From Bradyrhizobium sp. CSA207 (GTDB taxonomy: Bacteria; Pseudomonadota; Alphaproteobacteria; Rhizobiales; Xanthobacteraceae): a stretch of 64,000 nucleotides of DNA. This document shows positions 49,882 to 59,104 of the stretch, in pieces. The translations under genes were made by a program, and so were the position numbers. The stretch is from assembly GCF_029051685.1 (NCBI RefSeq), contig NZ_JAACFT010000004.1, positions 1 to 64,000 of the forward strand, written 5' to 3'. Position 1 is the stretch's first letter; every line of letters begins with the position of its first letter. The notes beneath the pieces are model-generated. The model ran no database searches, was not told where the DNA came from, and was given only the letters and a program-made list of their open reading frames with translations.

Positions 49882-52398
49882 CTAGTCGCGGGCGCCGTCT
49901 GAAAAACTGCTCTTCCGCGGCAAGCGGATGATGAACTCGGTGAACTCGCCGGGGCGCGTAGCGACGTCGATGGTGCCGCCGTGCTGCTTGACGATGATGT
50001 CGTGGCTGATGGAGAGGCCGAGGCCCGTGCCTTCGCCGGCGGGTTTCGTCGTGAAGAAGGGATTGAACATCTTCTCTTTCACGTCGGGCGCAATGCCGGC
50101 GCCGTTGTCGCGGATGCGGATCTCGACTTCCGCGCCGCGGTCGCGCGTCGCGGCGCTGAGCGTCGGCGCGACGCCTTCGCGGTGGCCCCGCCTTTCCAGC
50201 GCGTAGAAGCCGTTCGAGATCAGGTTCAACAGCACCCGCGTGATCTCCTGCGGAAACAGTTCGGCCGTGCCGGCATTCGGATCGAGCTCACGCGCGAGCG
50301 TGACGTCGAACTGCGGCCTCTCGGCCCGCGCACCGTGATAGGCGAGGTCGAGGCTCTCCTCGACCAGGGCGTTGATGTCGGTCAGCCGATGCTCGCCCGC
50401 GCCCTCGCGCGAATGCAACAGCATGTTCTTGACGATCGAGTCGGCGCGCCGGCCGTGTTGCACGACCTTGCCGAGATTGTCCTTCAGTAGTCCCGTCAGC
50501 TCGTCGACCTCCGCGCGCACATCGTCAGCGAGCGGGACGGGCGCAAGCGCCTCGTTCAGCTCGTCCGTCAGCTCGGCGGAGAGCGATGCAAAATTGTTGA
50601 CGAAGTTGAGCGGGTTCTTGATCTCATGCGCGATGCCGGCGGTGAGCTGGCCGAGCGAAGCCAGCTTCTCGGTCTGGATCAACCGGTCCTGCGCGGCGCG
50701 CAGATCATCGAGTGATTTGGCAAGCTCCCTGGTGCGGTCCTGCACCTCGTTGAACAGCCGGGTGTTCTCGATGGCGATCACGGCCTGGTCGGCAAAGGTC
50801 CTGAGCAGGCTGATCGCCTTGTCCGGGAAAGGACCGGGCTCCCGCCGTGTGACGCCGATGGTGCCGATCGCAACGCCATCGCGCAACATCGGAACCACGA
50901 GGATGCTGCGATAGCCCCTTGTCCGCGCCAGCTCCTTCATCGCGTCCGTGAGGTCGGCTTCGGTCTGCATGTCGCTGCGGAATGCGAACGCTCCGGTCGT
51001 CGCCACCCGGCTGTGAATGCCGGCTGCGGACAGCGGCGTCGGGAATGAGCCGATCAGATCGGCGTTGCCGGCCTCGTTGTCGGTGGTGAAGGCCGCCAGG
51101 TGCAGCATGCCGTCGATGACGCGGGTGACGGCGGAGGAGTGTCCGCCGACCAGTGCCTTGGCGCTGTCGGAGATCGCCTGGAACACCGGCGTCACATCCG
51201 AGGGCGAGGCGGCGATCACCTTGAGGATGTCGGCGGTCGCGGTTTGCCGCTCCAGCGCTTCCCTGGTCGCGTTGAACAGGCTGACGTTCTTGATCGCGAT
51301 CACGGCCTGGTCGGCGAAGGTCTGGAGCAGCCGGACATGGTGCTCGCCGAATTCGCCGGTCGCCCGCCGCGTGGCGATGATGATTCCGATGGCTTCGCCC
51401 TCGCTCATCAAGGGCGCGAACAGCATGCTGCGATAGCCGCGGGCGCGCGCGATGTCGCGCGCGGCCGGCTCGAGCTCGGTGTCGGGCAGTTGCGCCGCCA
51501 TGCCGCTCGCCACCAGCCCATACGGCGGGAACCGGGCGAACGGCACCGGGAACGAAGCCTGGAGCACGCGGTCGCCGGCAGGATCCGTCGGCGTGAACGC
51601 CGCCAGATGCGCGGCGCCGTCGACATAGCGAAGCACCGCCGTGGAAAAGCCGCCGATCAGCCGGTTGGCATTGGCGGCGATGGCATCGAACACTGGCTGC
51701 ACGTCGGACGGCGAGCCCGCCATCACCTTCAAAATATCGGCCGTAGCGGTCTGGCGCTCCAGTGCCTCCTGCGTCTCGTTGACCAGCCGCGCATTCTCGA
51801 TCGCGATCACGGCCTGGTCGGCGAAGGTCTGGAGCAGTTGCACGTGATCGGATGCAAACGCGCCGGGCTCGGCGCGTGTGACGCTGATCATGCCGACCGC
51901 CGTGCCCCGGTTCATCAGCGGCATGAACAGGACGCTGCGGAAGCCGCGCAGTCGCGCCAGATTCCGGTTCAGCTCCGGGACGTCATCGGCTTCGCTGTCG
52001 GGAAACTGGATCGTCTCGCCGCCACGAACCAGCGCGAAGGTCGGAAACTCAGCGATCCGCCGCGGGAACGACGCCTTCAGTCCCGCATCCGCCTCCGGGC
52101 TGGTCGGCGTGTACGCGACCAAATGCAGCTCTTCGCCTATGAATTGAAGCACGGTGGCCGAGAAACCGCCGAGCAGACGTTTCGAGCTGGACGCAATGGC
52201 AGCGAATACCGGGCGGGCATCGGAGGGAGAGGCGGCGATGGTGCGCAGGATTTCGGCGCTCGCGCCCTGGCGGTCACGCGCAGTCGCAAGCTCGCTCTTG
52301 AGCTGCGCATTCTCGGCCGTGCCGAACTGCAATTGCCGTTCGAGCTCGTCGATCCTGCGCATCAGCTCGGCTGCGGTGTCCTCGGAAAGCGTGGTCAT
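49882..52398 (-). CDS. Soluble histidine kinase with three GAF domains
   Basis: The 838-residue kinase has an N-terminal coiled coil, then three GAF domains (about 45-190, 220-370, 400-545). Each is introduced by a near-identical linker (Ala-Asp-Ile-Leu-Lys-Val-Met/Ile-Ala-x-Ser-Pro-Ser-Asp-Val), showing internal duplication. HisKA has His591 in Ile-Ala-His-Glu-Ile-Lys-Asn-Pro-Leu-Asn. HATPase has Ile-Arg-Asp-Asn-Gly-Ala-Gly-Ile and Gly-Glu-Gly-Thr-Gly-Leu-Gly-Leu-Ser. There is no membrane segment, so it senses cytoplasmic signals. No partner regulator is adjacent. Confidence 0.9.
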   Translation of the reverse strand: MTTLSEDTAAELMRRIDELERQLQFGTAENAQLKSELATARDRQGASAEILRTIAASPSDARPVFAAIASSSKRLLGGFSATVLQFIGEELHLVAYTPTSPEADAGLKASFPRRIAEFPTFALVRGGETIQFPDSEADDVPELNRNLARLRGFRSVLFMPLMNRGTAVGMISVTRAEPGAFASDHVQLLQTFADQAVIAIENARLVNETQEALERQTATADILKVMAGSPSDVQPVFDAIAANANRLIGGFSTAVLRYVDGAAHLAAFTPTDPAGDRVLQASFPVPFARFPPYGLVASGMAAQLPDTELEPAARDIARARGYRSMLFAPLMSEGEAIGIIIATRRATGEFGEHHVRLLQTFADQAVIAIKNVSLFNATREALERQTATADILKVIAASPSDVTPVFQAISDSAKALVGGHSSAVTRVIDGMLHLAAFTTDNEAGNADLIGSFPTPLSAAGIHSRVATTGAFAFRSDMQTEADLTDAMKELARTRGYRSILVVPMLRDGVAIGTIGVTRREPGPFPDKAISLLRTFADQAVIAIENTRLFNEVQDRTRELAKSLDDLRAAQDRLIQTEKLASLGQLTAGIAHEIKNPLNFVNNFASLSAELTDELNEALAPVPLADDVRAEVDELTGLLKDNLGKVVQHGRRADSIVKNMLLHSREGAGEHRLTDINALVEESLDLAYHGARAERPQFDVTLARELDPNAGTAELFPQEITRVLLNLISNGFYALERRGHREGVAPTLSAATRDRGAEVEIRIRDNGAGIAPDVKEKMFNPFFTTKPAGEGTGLGLSISHDIIVKQHGGTIDVATRPGEFTEFIIRLPRKSSFSDGARD

Positions 52399-52507
52399 CG
52401 ATCATCCGGTGCGGCCGGGAGCCAGTCCCACGGCCGCGCCTTTAGCGCCAAAAGCCCGCCCGGCCAAGGATCAAGTACAACACTGGCGTAGCGGGATCAA
52501 ATATGCC

Positions 52508-54142
52508 TCACGTGCCCGGCCGCGACACCTCCGTCTCCTTGCTGGTGATGAACTCCAGCAGCACCGGCACGCCGTCCTGCGTCTTCTGGATGCCACGCTT
52601 GATCGCGGGGACGATGTCCTCAGGCTTCGTCACCCGTTCGCCATAGCCGCCGAAGGCACGCGCCATCGCGGCATAATCGCCGGAAATGTCGGTCGAGCGA
52701 TATTTCTCGGTCGAGACCGGCATCACCTTCAGCTCGATCGCCATGGAGAAATTGTTGAGCAGGATCGACATGATTGGGATGCGCTCGCGCACCGCGGTCT
52801 CGAAATCCATCCCGGTGAAGCCGATCGCCGCATCGCCCCAGACATTGATGCAGAGCTTGTCGGGTTTTGCGAGCTTGGCGCCCATCGCAAGGCCGAGGCC
52901 GTAGCCGAGCTGCGTCGTCTTGCCCCAGCCGAGATAGGAGAGCGGCTCGACCGCCTTCCAGAACGGCGAGAGCTGGTCGCGCGGGCTGCCGGCATCATGG
53001 GTGATGATGGTGTTGCGAATGTCGACGGTGTGCTGAAGGTCCCACAGCACGCGATAGGGGCTCAAGGGCGCGTCATTACTGGTGAGTTTTGGCATCCACT
53101 TTGTCAGCCACTCCTTGTGCAAGGCCGCGATTTCGGCGGCAACCGCGGAGGCATAGCGATTTGACGTCACGGTCTTGCCGATCTCCTCCAGCAGCGCGTC
53201 GAGCACGAGGCCAGCATCGCCGACAAGGCCGATTCTAGCCTCCACATCCTTGTTGAGATGGTTCGGATCGAGCGTGGAGTGGATGATGGTCTTGCCCTTC
53301 GGCATCGCGATGCCGAAGCTGGTCTCGGTGAAGGAGCAGCCGATGCCGAAGATGACGTCGGCCTCGGCGAGAAACTTGGGCACCGCGCGCGGCACCGCAA
53401 GCCCGCCGGAGCCGAGCGAGAGCGGATGGGTTTCCGGGAACGATGATTTGCCGCCCAAGCTGGTGGTGACGGGAATGGCCAGCCGCTCCGCAAGCTGCTT
53501 CAGTTGCGGCCAGGCCTGCGCGTAGTGCACGCCTTGGCCGGCATAGATCACGGGACGCTTGGCGTTGACGAGCAAGGCAGCTGCTTCCTTCACATGCACG
53601 GGGTCGGCGCCATAGCGGGTGCGCAGCACCGGCCTGTAGGTCAGCGGCTCCGGCACCTCCTCGTTCCACATGTCGGCGGGGATTTCGACAATGACGGGGC
53701 CGCCGCGGCCGTTCTTCAGTTTTGTGAAGGCGCGGCGGAAGATGTTGGCGACTTCGGCGGCCAGGATGATCGGCTCGGATGATTTGGCAAACGCCTTCAT
53801 CACCTCGCTGGAATTGAAGTTCGGCTCGATATGCGAGAGCCGGCGCTGATAGCCCATCGGCAACACCAGCACGGGCACGGATTCGCCAAAGCACTGCGCG
53901 ACCCCGCCCATCGCGTTCTCGGCGCCGGGCCCATGCTGCATGCAGAACGCGCCGATGCTGCGCCCCGAGGTCACGCGCGAGATCGCATCCGCCATGTGGA
54001 TTCCGACGCGCTCCTGGCGCACCATGACGGGCCGGATCTCGGCGCTCGCCGCATGTTCGATCAAATGGTTGACGGGATAACCGCAGAGGATCTCGATCCC
54101 CTCGCGCTTCATGATTTCCGCAATGGCGGTGCCGAGCTTCAT
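52508..54142 (-). CDS. Thiamine-pyrophosphate enzyme, acetolactate synthase-like
   Basis: The 544-residue protein has the three-domain TPP plan: N-terminal Pyr domain with the catalytic-type Glu in Val-Arg-Gln-Glu-Arg-Val-Gly, a middle domain, and a C-terminal PP domain with Trp-Gly-Asp-Ala-Ala-Ile-Gly-Phe-Thr ending Leu-Leu-Asn-Asn. The Gly-Asp-Gly motif reads Gly-Asp-Ala, a modest deviation. The substrate is unknown (thiamine-dependent decarboxylase or carboligase). ATG 54142 starts the family N-terminus. A short copy of its 5' part lies at 55661-55709. Confidence 0.88.
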   Translation of the reverse strand: MKLGTAIAEIMKREGIEILCGYPVNHLIEHAASAEIRPVMVRQERVGIHMADAISRVTSGRSIGAFCMQHGPGAENAMGGVAQCFGESVPVLVLPMGYQRRLSHIEPNFNSSEVMKAFAKSSEPIILAAEVANIFRRAFTKLKNGRGGPVIVEIPADMWNEEVPEPLTYRPVLRTRYGADPVHVKEAAALLVNAKRPVIYAGQGVHYAQAWPQLKQLAERLAIPVTTSLGGKSSFPETHPLSLGSGGLAVPRAVPKFLAEADVIFGIGCSFTETSFGIAMPKGKTIIHSTLDPNHLNKDVEARIGLVGDAGLVLDALLEEIGKTVTSNRYASAVAAEIAALHKEWLTKWMPKLTSNDAPLSPYRVLWDLQHTVDIRNTIITHDAGSPRDQLSPFWKAVEPLSYLGWGKTTQLGYGLGLAMGAKLAKPDKLCINVWGDAAIGFTGMDFETAVRERIPIMSILLNNFSMAIELKVMPVSTEKYRSTDISGDYAAMARAFGGYGERVTKPEDIVPAIKRGIQKTQDGVPVLLEFITSKETEVSRPGT

Positions 54143-54322
54143 GGCGTCTCTCTCCCTGGGCAAGCCGGTTGGTCCGGCGATTGAGGAGAGAGGATCAGGA
54201 AATTGGAGAGGCGTAAAGCAGGGGCACGTGAGGGCTGCGGTAGGTCAGGTATGCAGCGCGAGCGTTCAGCGGCTCAGACTTGCCAGCCGTAGGTCGGCCT
54301 TGGCCAACGGGTGAAAAACGTC

Positions 54323-54739
54323 CTACTTGCAGTTTTTGCAGATCGTCAGCTTACGTTTCAATGCCTCATCTTCCTGATCGATCGATTGCTGCGCGGTGGT
54401 GCCATTCGTATCCAGATCGGGCTTTGAGCCCCTTGCTGCGCGTGCCCTCATCGGTCGCTTCGGCTGATCTGGCGTGTCATCGTCTTCGACGGTGCCGACG
54501 CTAAAGCCATCGTAGTCGGCGGTAGGATTCGGCAACGATGGAGGTCCGCTGGTGGCCGGTGTCGACGGCACTCTGTCGGACGCTGCAGGGGAATTTTTGG
54601 TGCCCGCTTGTGGTGATGCTTTGGGCGGAGCAAGCGAAACCGGCGGAGCGACTGAAGCCTGTCCTCTCGCGCTGTCCTGCAAACAGACGCCAACAAACAC
54701 AAAGCCAAAGGCCAGGAGCGTCGCGCTCTTCATCCGCAT
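54323..54739 (-). CDS. Small exported Pro-rich protein
   Basis: The 138-residue protein has a signal peptide (to about 26) and a disordered Pro/Ser/Thr middle. A charged C-terminus ends Leu-Thr-Ile-Cys-Lys-Asn-Cys-Lys, a Cys-X2-Cys tail. The function is unknown. The start at 54739 precedes the signal peptide. Confidence 0.65.
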   Translation of the reverse strand: MRMKSATLLAFGFVFVGVCLQDSARGQASVAPPVSLAPPKASPQAGTKNSPAASDRVPSTPATSGPPSLPNPTADYDGFSVGTVEDDDTPDQPKRPMRARAARGSKPDLDTNGTTAQQSIDQEDEALKRKLTICKNCK

Positions 54740-54861
54740 CCTTCGAACAGGTTGGTTCCGCGATTTATAGCATGGCTCTCTGAGCCATGCTGGATTGAAA
54801 ATATCCAGCATCCACATGGAGATCAAATGGGGGAGCGGATTAAGCGGGATGGTCGCGGCCA

Positions 54862-54953
54862 TAGGATGGGTAGAGCGAAGCGAAACCCATCAAAGACTGG
54901 ACAATCTGTTCGTTTTTCACGTGATGGGTTTTCGCTTTGCTCTACCCATCCTA
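54862..54953. repeat. Dispersed palindromic repeat element
   Basis: TAGGATGGGTAGAGCGAAGC followed by GAAACCCATCA is mirrored by TGATGGGTTTTCGCTTTGC and TCTACCCATCCTA, making a long hairpin with a central loop. The GGGTAGAGCGAAGCGAAACCC core is a recurring intergenic repeat in Bradyrhizobiaceae, by recollection. The surrounding 54740-55060 holds no gene that I can support. Confidence 0.8.
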
Positions 54954-55060
54954 CGAGCTAGCCCACCAAGACCAGTGCGAGCAGGCCTGATCCTAGCACG
55001 CGACGCCGGCCACGGTTACGGCCAGAAAAGCGAGCGATGTGAATTCTTCGCGCATGGGCG

Positions 55061-55153
55061 TCACCACGCCCCGACCATCACCAAAGTGGCGATACTCAAC
55101 AGCGAGCAACAGAGGATGATTGCTGGAGCGACGAAAGCCTGATGCCACCGCAT
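55061..55153 (-). CDS. 30-residue single-helix membrane peptide
   Basis: A short gene with a strong ribosome binding site (GGGAGAGG in coding sense, five bases before ATG 55153). It encodes Met-Arg-Trp-His-Gln-Ala-Phe and then an almost wholly hydrophobic helix with a Cys-Cys pair. The good ribosome binding site and clean membrane helix support it as real. The function is unknown. Confidence 0.5.
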   Translation of the reverse strand: MRWHQAFVAPAIILCCSLLSIATLVMVGAW

Positions 55154-55393
55154 TGTTGCCTCTCCCAACCAGAACAGCCGCAGCGACAGCTAGCTCGGCG
55201 ATGTTTTCCCGCGACTTCGTGGTCGCAGGAAAGCGGCTTCAATCCGAAGGTCGATTGTTTCGTTCCGCGCCGCTGACGAAGTCTCTTCACGGGTTCGCGA
55301 GCGGAAAAGTCAACACCGCACTCCGGACACCCGGGAGTGACGGCTCGGCTCGGACAACCCGAACCGCAGCGAGGGCGGCTAATTTGCAGGAGT

Positions 55394-55552
55394 TCAAAAC
55401 AAAGCGGCGCTCAGAGCCTGTCTGTAGATCATTGCGGCCACAAGTGAGAGCAGTAAGCCCGCTCCCGAGAAGATCACGAGTACTTTTACGGTTTCAACGT
55501 CAACGTTGGTTCTCGTCGCGCGGGATATCGCCTTTGCCAATGCAGCCATCAT
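55394..55552 (-). CDS. 52-residue single-helix membrane protein
   Basis: GGAG lies six bases before ATG 55552. The protein has a basic N-terminal part (Lys-Ala-Ile-Ser-Arg-Ala-Thr-Arg-Thr-Asn-Val-Asp-Val-Glu-Thr-Val-Lys) and one membrane helix (Val-Leu-Val-Ile-Phe-Ser-Gly-Ala-Gly-Leu-Leu-Leu-Ser-Leu). The motif Val-Lys-x-Leu-x-x-Phe-x-Gly-x-Gly-Leu-Leu-x-Ser-Leu recurs in small Bradyrhizobium membrane proteins I recall. The role is unknown. Confidence 0.6.
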   Translation of the reverse strand: MMAALAKAISRATRTNVDVETVKVLVIFSGAGLLLSLVAAMIYRQALSAALF

Positions 55553-55660
55553 CGCCGGCTCCAAAGCAAGCCGCGCGGAGGCGAGGCCTTACTTCATCTA
55601 GCGTGACCGCGCGCGTTTGCGTGTGAAGCAGATTACAGGTGATGTTGCGGCAGCCGCGTG

Positions 55661-55709
55661 CCCGATCAGGTGGTTGGCGGGGTAACCGCAGAGATCTCGA
55701 TCCCCTCAC
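55661..55709 (-). pseudogene. Fragment duplicating the 5' part of the TPP-enzyme gene
   Basis: The plus-strand text GATCAGGTGGTTGGCGGGGT, then AACCGCAGAGATCTCGATCC, parallels 54060-54108 near the start of the TPP-enzyme gene (GATCAAATGGTTGACGGGAT, then AACCGCAGAGGATCTCGATC). It corresponds to the residues around Gly-Ile-Glu-Ile-Leu-Cys-Gly-Tyr-Pro-Val-Asn-His-Leu-Ile. Only about 50 bases remain and a base is missing, so it is a relic. Confidence 0.65.
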
Positions 55710-55801
55710 GGGATAACTTTTCGCTTGGAGCTGGATCCCGGATTTTGTTGCGCTTCACGATCAGACGATGCCGGGCTGCCTATGGCATCGAGCGATGCTC
55801 G

Positions 55802-56744
55802 TTATTTCCCCATCTTCGCGAAATCGACGATTTCGCTGCCAAGACGGGCGTCCGCCGTGTTGATCGAATACACCTCTGACATATGACTATGCTGCGGCAA
55901 CATGACCGCGCGCATGCATCCGCTCGCCCGCGCGCAACTTGCGCGCTTTAACATGTCGAACTGCTGCGCGAACCCAGCGGGGTCGAGTTCTGCGGCTACC
56001 GTCATCAGCGGTATCGTTGTCGTCAGCAAACCTGGCAGTGAGGACTGCTCGGCGTAGCATGCGGGATCGGCACCGTAGTAGACTTGGTAGCCGCTGTCCG
56101 AAGTCGCCGGCATATCGTATATGCCCGACACAAGGATCGCCCCGGCAAGGCCACCGCCTTTCACCTTATGTAATTCGGGGGCGGGCCACATAGTCAGCGA
56201 CGTGCGCGGCGCCAGTCGAATGGCCCATCAGATAGATGCGTGCCGGATCGCCGCCGGGTGTCGCGATTTGGTCTGAGACCCACTGAACCGCTGCGGCCAC
56301 GTCTTCGGCGCCTGCCGGCCAGACGGCCTGCGGCGCGAGGCGATACGTGGTGTTGACGCCGATATAGCCATTCTTGACCGCCCACAGCATGATGTTGTCG
56401 TTGAACGGGCCGCCCGGGATGCGCCTGTTGCCTCGCACGAAGGCCCCGCCGTGAACGAAGATCAGCACGGGCCGCGGGGACGAAGCTGCCGCTGGCATGA
56501 AGATGTCGAGCAGATTGCGGTCGGCGGCGCCATACTTGGCGTCGCGCTCGACCTTGACGTCCCGGTAGGGCTCCTGCGCCTGCAGCGGCGCGTAGAGCCG
56601 GCCGGTTCGCGGCGGATCGATGACGCGGCCGATGTCCTGCAGCTTGGCGGCGATCTCGGCGGGCATGGGGCTTTGCTGGGCACCCGCGGCCTGGGCCGCG
56701 GCGACGACAAACCAAACGGCAAGTACTGACTTTGACAATGCCAC
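55802..56744 (-). pseudogene. Alpha/beta-hydrolase (carboxylesterase) gene split by a frameshift
   Basis: The 5' part (56744 down to about 56180) encodes a signal peptide, the oxyanion motif Val-His-Gly-Gly-Ala-Phe and the nucleophile motif Gly-His-Ser-Thr-Gly. The frame then ends soon after Ala-Arg-Pro. Removing one base of the five-base homopolymer at 56177-56181 restores Arg-Pro-Glu-Leu-His-Lys-Val-Lys-Gly-Gly-Gly-Leu-Ala-Gly. It then reads on to the end at 55802, including the late Asp (Glu-Leu-Asp-Pro-Ala) and His (Gln-His-Ser-His-Met). The protein would be about 313 residues, exported, and similar to BD-FAE/esterase-lipase enzymes. Sequencing error, decay or phase variation are all possible. 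Confidence 0.82.
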
Positions 56745-57034
56745 TACTGAAATCCATTTTCCTCTTATTCGATCATCATGACCGATCGCGAGTCCAATTG
56801 ATACCGCTCCTGGGTTGCGGCATCACGCGACCGGCCGCAAAAACTTTACGCTTTAGGCATGCAGCAAGGCATGTTCTAAGACAGGAACGTGCATCGCCAC
56901 GAGTTGATTGCGTGATTGAATGGCTCCAGTCCGGTTGGCGTCTTCGGGAGCGGGCCGATGCCGTTTGTGCGACACGCTACGAGATATTGTCGTGATTGAT
57001 TGCCGCTAATTCGACCATTTGGAGTCAGGACATT

Positions 57035-57481
57035 ATGAGTAAGTTCTTTGTTGTGGGCGCCCTTGCGCTCGCATCCATGCAAACAGCGATTGCTCAGCAG
57101 CAATACGGCAACGCGGTTGAGGCTCGCGCAATGCTGGAAAGGGTTGTCGCCGGCATCAAGGCAGATCCTGGCGAGACGATCTCCCAGATCAACAAGGGCG
57201 ACCCAAAGTTCAGCGACAGGGATCTGTACCCTACATGTGCCGGCCCGGACGGCAGAATGGTTGCAAATCCGAATCCGGCCCGCCTGGGCATCGTTCAAAA
57301 GGATAGCAAGGACGCCTCAGGCAAGCCCTACGGCGAGGAATTGGCCAGGGCCCAGGAAGGCGTCGTCTCCGAAGTCAGCTATTTGTCGCCGCGTCCGGGC
57401 GCGGACAAAACCCCCGTCCAGAAAATCGCATTTGTTACAAAAATCTCGGGCTACATCTGCCTGGTCGGGTACGCGCCCTGA
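57035..57481 (+). CDS. Exported single-Cache domain protein
   Basis: The 148-residue protein has a signal peptide (1-20) and a domain typical of free-standing Cache proteins: Ala-Arg-Ala-Met-Leu-Glu-Arg-Val-Val-Ala, Gly-Asp-Pro-Lys-Phe-Ser-Asp-Arg-Asp-Leu-Tyr-Pro-Thr-Cys, Gly-Lys-Pro-Tyr-Gly, and Lys-Ile-Ser-Gly-Tyr-Ile-Cys-Leu-Val-Gly-Tyr. It would bind a small ligand in the periplasm. GGAGTCAGGA precedes ATG 57035. Confidence 0.83.
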   Translation: MSKFFVVGALALASMQTAIAQQQYGNAVEARAMLERVVAGIKADPGETISQINKGDPKFSDRDLYPTCAGPDGRMVANPNPARLGIVQKDSKDASGKPYGEELARAQEGVVSEVSYLSPRPGADKTPVQKIAFVTKISGYICLVGYAP

Positions 57482-57674
57482 TGGCGTTCAAACGTGCAGG
57501 CCGTCAAGGCTCGCGGGCCGTTGCGCTGGCGTAGCCGGTTGGGGCGAAGCGTGATCCCGGATCATGGGCGTCGCCTGCAGTCAGATCCGATCCAGAAGGA
57601 GATCTCCGCGTTTCGCTCGGAAAGCGGATGTTGAAACCGCTCACCCGAAATATCGGGACTAGACCATAAGCATT

Positions 57675-58655
57675 CTATTCGATGACTTCATTGGCGCGCG
57701 CGAGCAGTGACGTCGGCACGGTGATGCCGAGCGCATGGGCGGTCTCGAGGTTGACGATCAGCTGAAGCGCGGTGGATTGTATCACCGGCAGATCAGCCGG
57801 CTTCTCACCCTTCAGGATCCGACCGGTGTAAGTACCAGCCAGACGGTACACATCTTCAACACTCCCGCCATAGCTCACCAGCCCTCCGGCCTCGGCGTAC
57901 TCACGTCGGTCGAAAATCGTGGAAATTGCATAGCGTTTCGTCAGATCGACGAGTTGAGCGCGTCGGCTGAACAGAAACGCATCCGTGTCGACGAGAAGAG
58001 CGCCAGTCCGTCGTTCAGCCAGTTGTGCAAGGGCTGCATCGATTTCGCTTTCGGTTGATGCGCCCACCGTTTCGAGTTGCAATCCCATCGTGCGAGCCGC
58101 GGCTTCCAGCGCTCTGGACTGCGTCTTGGCATTGGGATTGACGGGATTGACGAGCGCGGCAACGACGCTCGCGGTCGGGACCAGCTCATGCAGCAATTCC
58201 AGCCGCTTCGAAACCACTTCCACATTCAACGTGACCGCACCCGTCACGTTGCCCCCCGGTCGATCCAGGCTGGCAACGAGACCCAGTTCGACCGGGTCGC
58301 TGCTGGTCGTAAAGACGATGGGAATTCGCGTGGTCGCCTTCTTTGCGACGAGGTTGGCAGGAGTGCTTGTCGCGACGATAACGGCCACGCGCCGGTCAAC
58401 CAGATCAGCAGCCAATGCTTGCAAACGCTCGTAGTGCCCCTCCGCCCATCGGTACTCGATCGCGACGTTCTGGCCCTCAATGTAGCCGGTTTCGGCCAGC
58501 CCACGGCGAAATGCCGCGACGAAGTGGCCATATCCTTGCGGCGACGTACCATTGATGAATCCAATAACCGGAATCGTCGGATGCTGCGCCCATGCTGCAA
58601 GCGGCCACGCGGCAGCGGCGCTTCCGACTAACGAGACGAACTCGCGCCGCTTCAT
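57675..58655 (-). CDS. ABC transporter substrate-binding protein (ABC_sub_bind family)
   Basis: The 326-residue periplasmic protein has a Tat-like signal (Met-Lys-Arg-Arg-Glu-Phe-Val-Ser-Leu-Val-Gly, Ala-Trp-Ala-Gln). The PF04392-type body contains Ile-Gly-Phe-Ile-Asn-Gly-Thr, Phe-Arg-Arg-Gly-Leu-Ala-Glu-Thr-Gly-Tyr and Val-Phe-Thr-Thr-Ser-Ser-Asp-Pro-Val. No permease or ATPase gene is nearby, as is common for this family in Bradyrhizobium. The ligand is unknown. Confidence 0.9.
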   Translation of the reverse strand: MKRREFVSLVGSAAAAWPLAAWAQHPTIPVIGFINGTSPQGYGHFVAAFRRGLAETGYIEGQNVAIEYRWAEGHYERLQALAADLVDRRVAVIVATSTPANLVAKKATTRIPIVFTTSSDPVELGLVASLDRPGGNVTGAVTLNVEVVSKRLELLHELVPTASVVAALVNPVNPNAKTQSRALEAAARTMGLQLETVGASTESEIDAALAQLAERRTGALLVDTDAFLFSRRAQLVDLTKRYAISTIFDRREYAEAGGLVSYGGSVEDVYRLAGTYTGRILKGEKPADLPVIQSTALQLIVNLETAHALGITVPTSLLARANEVIE

Positions 58656-59104
58656 TGGATCATCCCTTCGGGGAGTGCCTGTGGCATTGGTACAGCACCC
58701 TGCGCCGATAAACCAGAGAGTGAAATAGCTTTACAATGAAAGCCGCATCTGCCCCGGGCCTAAGCAATCCGCTTGAGGTCGGCTCGACGAGATCGCGACG
58801 CGGCGAGGGCGGCTCGCAAGGATCATCGTCGCATTTTGGCGGAAAGCCGGCCCGTCGGGCAAAACAGCGCCCGCGCGTCAAACCCGCACGCGGCGACTTC
58901 GGGTGCCAGCCGGCGCCCGGCCTTCGCTCTCTTCCCAAAAAGAGGGCAGAGAAAAGTGCAAAGCTCAGGCGAAACAAGTCGCGAGAATGCGGGGGTATGT
59001 CTGCTGTTGAAACGCGAATCCAAAGAGGCGGGCGCTCACTTCCCGCGCTCCTATTCGGCTCGTGGCGGAATCGGCGAACTAGGACGGGTAGCCCGGGCCT
59101 GTCG
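58656..59104. other. Intergenic region, no gene recognised
   Basis: About 450 bases between the substrate-binding protein gene and the Flp pilin gene. The open plus-strand frames are Arg/Ser-rich and lack family-like sequence. I see no RNA gene here. Confidence 0.5.
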
